From Sulfurovum sp. AR (GTDB taxonomy: Bacteria; Campylobacterota; Campylobacteria; Campylobacterales; Sulfurovaceae): a DNA stretch of 64,000 bases. Position 1 is the first letter of the stretch; each line of letters opens with the position of its first letter. This document shows, piece by piece, positions 61,719 to 64,000 of this stretch. The notes beneath the pieces are model-generated. The model saw only the letters and a program-made list of their open reading frames with translations, ran no database searches and had not been told where the DNA came from. The position numbers and the translations under genes are program-made. The stretch is taken from contig NZ_AJLE01000007.1 of assembly GCF_000296775.1 (NCBI RefSeq), positions 48,815-112,814 on the forward strand. Direction: 5' to 3'.

Positions 61719-63053
61719 TTAGCCTCTATACTTCTCGTAAAGGTTTACTATGTGCAATGCTTTTTGCTCCATAGAGTCCTTAATACTCTGTGCCCAACCT
61801 GACAATAGGTTTCCGATCAACAGAAGCGGGATCGCTACTATAAGACCTTGCATCGTTGTCACAAGCGCTGCAGAGATACCGCCTGAAAGTAGTTTAGGAT
61901 CCCCTGTACCAAACTCTGTGATCACTTCAAATGTTTCGATCATCCCTGTTACGGTACCCAAAAGTCCCATCAATGGTGCAACCGCTGCAATGACCAACAC
62001 AAAGCTACCAAATTTATCGATCTGTGTACTTTCATTGAGGATATTTTCCATAATAACATCTTCAACATGCTCTCTGTTTTTATCGATATTTCTCAGTGTA
62101 GACTTAATGACTCTTGCTGTAGATCCTTCAAATCCTTTGATCGCATCTAGCGCTTCATCTTTTTTACCGCTCTCTACTTTTTCCACCACGATCTGCGTAA
62201 TATCTTGCACATTCGTACTTGCTCTCATCAAGTTGATCACTCTTAATCCTAAAAGGACCAAACCAAAAAGACCAAGTGCAAAGATGATATACCCAATCAC
62301 ACCACCATCTTCCATGGTATCAGTAAATGTTTTCTCTGTCACATAATCTACCTCTTTATCAAGGTTTTCATAGACAAAAACATCGATCGACTCAGTCTTT
62401 TCTTTAGCGAACATTGCCTTGGCATCGTCAGATGAACCTACAGCATTCCAAAGTTTATAAGCACCATTTCCTGCTGGTGCCAGTGCACCGGCTGCTTCTT
62501 TAGCGATACCGTATGCAGCGATATTCCCTACTTTTACGATATACCCTTCAACTTTTTTTCCATCTGGAAGATAGAACTCACCTTTTTCATTTCTCAAAGA
62601 AGAAAGTTGGCTATAGAGTTTAATAGAGGTACCAAATGCCTGTTGTACCTTCTGAACATCTGTTGTTTTATTGTCATCTGAAACTTTTACACCGTACGGT
62701 TCAAGCGCCAAACGTGCCTGGTTGACCACATTACCGGTAAGCCCTCCATTGTCCTCTTTCTCTGCTAAAATCTTTGTAAGTTTTTCTAGTTTTTCACTAC
62801 TTACTTTTGTCTTTGCAGATACTTCAAGCAGTTTTGCCTGAAGTGCTTCTACCTTCTCTTTAGACGCTTGAAGTTCATTTGTCTGCTGTACTTCCTCTGT
62901 TTCAAGTCTCTTTTCCAGTTCTGCTTTTTGTGCTTTAAGGAATGCATACTCTTTTTGATATGCTTTCTCAAGTTCACCTGCCTCTGCAGCTAACGAAAGC
63001 GATACGAATGTTACAAGTACAAAAAATAGTTTAGTCATAGATAATGCTTTCAT
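61719..63053 (-). CDS. long MotA/TolQ/ExbB-family protein with periplasmic coiled coil (TtpC-like)
   Basis: This 444-residue protein has a signal peptide (cleaved near SLAAEAG), a coiled coil (about 25-105), a small globular region, and then a three-helix ExbB core with APLMGLLGTVTGMIETFEV and ISAALVTTMQGLIVAIPLLL. It matches the extra TonB-complex component found with DUF3450 proteins in Vibrio TonB systems. It overlaps the DUF3450 gene by one base. Confidence 0.85.
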   Translation of the reverse strand: MKALSMTKLFFVLVTFVSLSLAAEAGELEKAYQKEYAFLKAQKAELEKRLETEEVQQTNELQASKEKVEALQAKLLEVSAKTKVSSEKLEKLTKILAEKEDNGGLTGNVVNQARLALEPYGVKVSDDNKTTDVQKVQQAFGTSIKLYSQLSSLRNEKGEFYLPDGKKVEGYIVKVGNIAAYGIAKEAAGALAPAGNGAYKLWNAVGSSDDAKAMFAKEKTESIDVFVYENLDKEVDYVTEKTFTDTMEDGGVIGYIIFALGLFGLVLLGLRVINLMRASTNVQDITQIVVEKVESGKKDEALDAIKGFEGSTARVIKSTLRNIDKNREHVEDVIMENILNESTQIDKFGSFVLVIAAVAPLMGLLGTVTGMIETFEVITEFGTGDPKLLSGGISAALVTTMQGLIVAIPLLLIGNLLSGWAQSIKDSMEQKALHIVNLYEKYRG

Positions 63054-63820
63054 TAGTTAGCTCCTCTAAGTAGTAGTGCATTCGGAAGTGTAAAGTATCC
63101 TGTACGGATCTGTTTTTGCAGTGCATCAAAAAGATCAATGATCTCATCACGCTCACTGCTATCTGTTGTTACGACATAGTTGTAGTCGTTACCCTCTTGT
63201 TTCACATACCCGACTCTATCATCCGGTGTTGCAAAGAACATCATCACTGAACCTACTTTAGCGATCTTAGCTATAGTCGCTTCCCCATCAAGTGTGATCT
63301 CCTGTTTAAACTGTCCGATCTCTTTGGTCAAACGAAGTGCATCATCATAACTTGCCCATGTCAATGCAAGTGCTTTCTCTTGTGAAATGTTTCCATTTTT
63401 AAGATCATCTTTGATCTGATGAAGTGCAGCTACTCTCTCTTCGACTTTGAAAGGGATACCAGACTTGATCTCTTTTTCAAGTGCTTCAAGTGCTTCATTC
63501 ACAACAGGTTTAAGATCTACTGTCGCACTTCCCATCTCTTCAAGCTTTTTCTCTGTTTTTTCAATGTTTTGTTGTGTAAGTTTCAGTGAAGTATCTTGTC
63601 TATTGATCTGTGCTTCATTATCAGATATTTGAAGTGCATAAGATTTCATCTGAGATTTGTAGGTATCTTTGTTTTCATCTATCTTCGTATAGAGAGATTC
63701 TACATCTGCTCTCAGTTCCATGATAGACTTGACCATATCATCTTTTGCCATAAGCATTGGTGATAAAAGTGTACTCGATACTGCTGCCAAAAGTAGTATC
63801 TTCTTAGGGATAGTAACCAT
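63053..63820 (-). CDS. DUF3450-family periplasmic coiled-coil protein
   Basis: This 255-residue protein has a signal peptide (MVTIPKKILLLAAVSSTLL to about 26). A long coiled coil (about 30-100) is followed by a compact domain ending FTLPNALLLRGAN. I start it at the ATG at 63820, where GGAGA lies 5 bases upstream; the longer frame has no ribosome site. It is the first gene of the TonB operon. DUF3450 proteins accompany long ExbB proteins, and their exact function is unclear. Confidence 0.82.
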   Translation of the reverse strand: MVTIPKKILLLAAVSSTLLSPMLMAKDDMVKSIMELRADVESLYTKIDENKDTYKSQMKSYALQISDNEAQINRQDTSLKLTQQNIEKTEKKLEEMGSATVDLKPVVNEALEALEKEIKSGIPFKVEERVAALHQIKDDLKNGNISQEKALALTWASYDDALRLTKEIGQFKQEITLDGEATIAKIAKVGSVMMFFATPDDRVGYVKQEGNDYNYVVTTDSSERDEIIDLFDALQKQIRTGYFTLPNALLLRGAN

Positions 63821-63849
63821 AATGTCTCCAAAATTATTAAAGTGAGCGA

Positions 63850-63885
63850 ATGTTATCTCAATGCGGTAACAGATTGGTAACATCT
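63850..63885 (-). promoter_or_regulatory. Pho box upstream of the DUF3450-exbB-exbD-tonB-receptor operon
   Basis: GTTACCAATCT and GTTACCGCATT on the minus strand (63862-63885) are spaced by 11 bp. They are followed after 15 bases by TAACAT (63850-63855) as a possible -10. The geometry equals that of the pstS box, and both units keep a full GTTACC core. Confidence 0.6.
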
Positions 63886-63925
63886 GTGTAAAAGGTATGG
63901 AAGAAGTGTGGATTTTGTAGGATGC

Positions 63926-63954
63926 TAGACAGGTAGGATTTCTACTTGTCTAGT
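63926..63954. terminator. strong hairpin near the right edge
   Basis: A 12-bp stem (CTAGACAGGTAG with CTACTTGTCTAG, one G-T pair) has a 5-base loop. It probably ends the gene that enters from the right on the minus strand, insulating the TonB operon promoter. Confidence 0.6.
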
Positions 63955-63976
63955 CTATGATAAAAATTATTTTGTA

Positions 63977-64000
63977 TTACCAGTACCATTGTTGAACAAC
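63977..64000 (-). CDS. last codons of a gene entering from the right
   Basis: On the minus strand the frame from the window edge reads VVQQWYW then TAA, 22 bases before the terminator-like hairpin. The aromatic ending would suit an outer-membrane barrel, but seven residues cannot identify a family. Confidence 0.25.
   Translation of the reverse strand, partial: VVQQWYW

Noticed and set aside
1..64000. CRISPR arrays, insertion sequences, prophage or rRNA genes
   Set aside because: No regularly spaced repeats, transposase, integrase, phage or rRNA sequence was seen on either strand.

Overview
The window looks like chromosome of a Campylobacterota (Epsilonproteobacteria) bacterium, most likely a Sulfurovum/Sulfurimonas-type relative. 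The grounds are the complex I locus, which has a small NuoE-like protein, two NuoG-type proteins and no classical NuoE/NuoF; an FqrB-type flavodoxin/quinone reductase; and the general codon and protein character. I see no rRNA, CRISPR array, insertion sequence or prophage. Genes are packed tightly, often with TAATG or ATGA overlaps.

Layout. 1-672: the 3' part of miaA. 734-16832: a minus-strand nuo cluster (nuoA,B,C,D, nuoE-like, second nuoG-like, nuoG,H,I,J,K,L,M,N), interrupted at 12346-13362 by an oppositely oriented fqrB-like gene. 17118-20565: a membrane rhodanese, a zinc-ribbon membrane protein and an AAA+ ATPase. 20733-24874: an HPr-EI fusion, a NagE-type EIIBC and a lipoprotein. 24910-31094: a minus-strand run of sensor kinase, response regulator, a 31-residue membrane peptide, EIIA, nagA, acyl-CoA ligase and FadL. 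31117-42894: housekeeping genes (nfo, dnaG, rnhA, rnc, aroC, rnhB, recQ, a parvulin), three tRNA genes, and a GGDEF/EAL gene with a candidate c-di-GMP-I riboswitch leader.

42955-63820 is a phosphate-starvation island. It holds pstS, pstCAB, phoU, three PhoB-like regulators, an OlsF-type ornithine-lipid synthase, psiE, a PiT permease, a porin, and a complete TonB operon (DUF3450, long ExbB, ExbB, ExbD, TonB, TPR, 1072-residue receptor). I find nine upstream sites made of 11-bp direct repeats (core GTTACC/GTAACC), most of them followed at a fixed distance by a -10 hexamer. I read these as Pho boxes. They tie phosphate uptake, phospholipid replacement, a candidate small RNA (about 50193-50294) and the TonB receptor system into one probable regulon.

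The most unusual points are the TonB transport operon under an apparent Pho box, the structured Pho-box transcript at 50.2-50.3 kb, the FqrB-like enzyme nested in a complex I locus that lacks an NADH module, the complete GlcNAc-type PTS in this phylum, the riboswitch candidate, and several tiny reading frames (31, 33, 37 and 25 residues). All functional calls rest on sequence reading alone; no database search was run.
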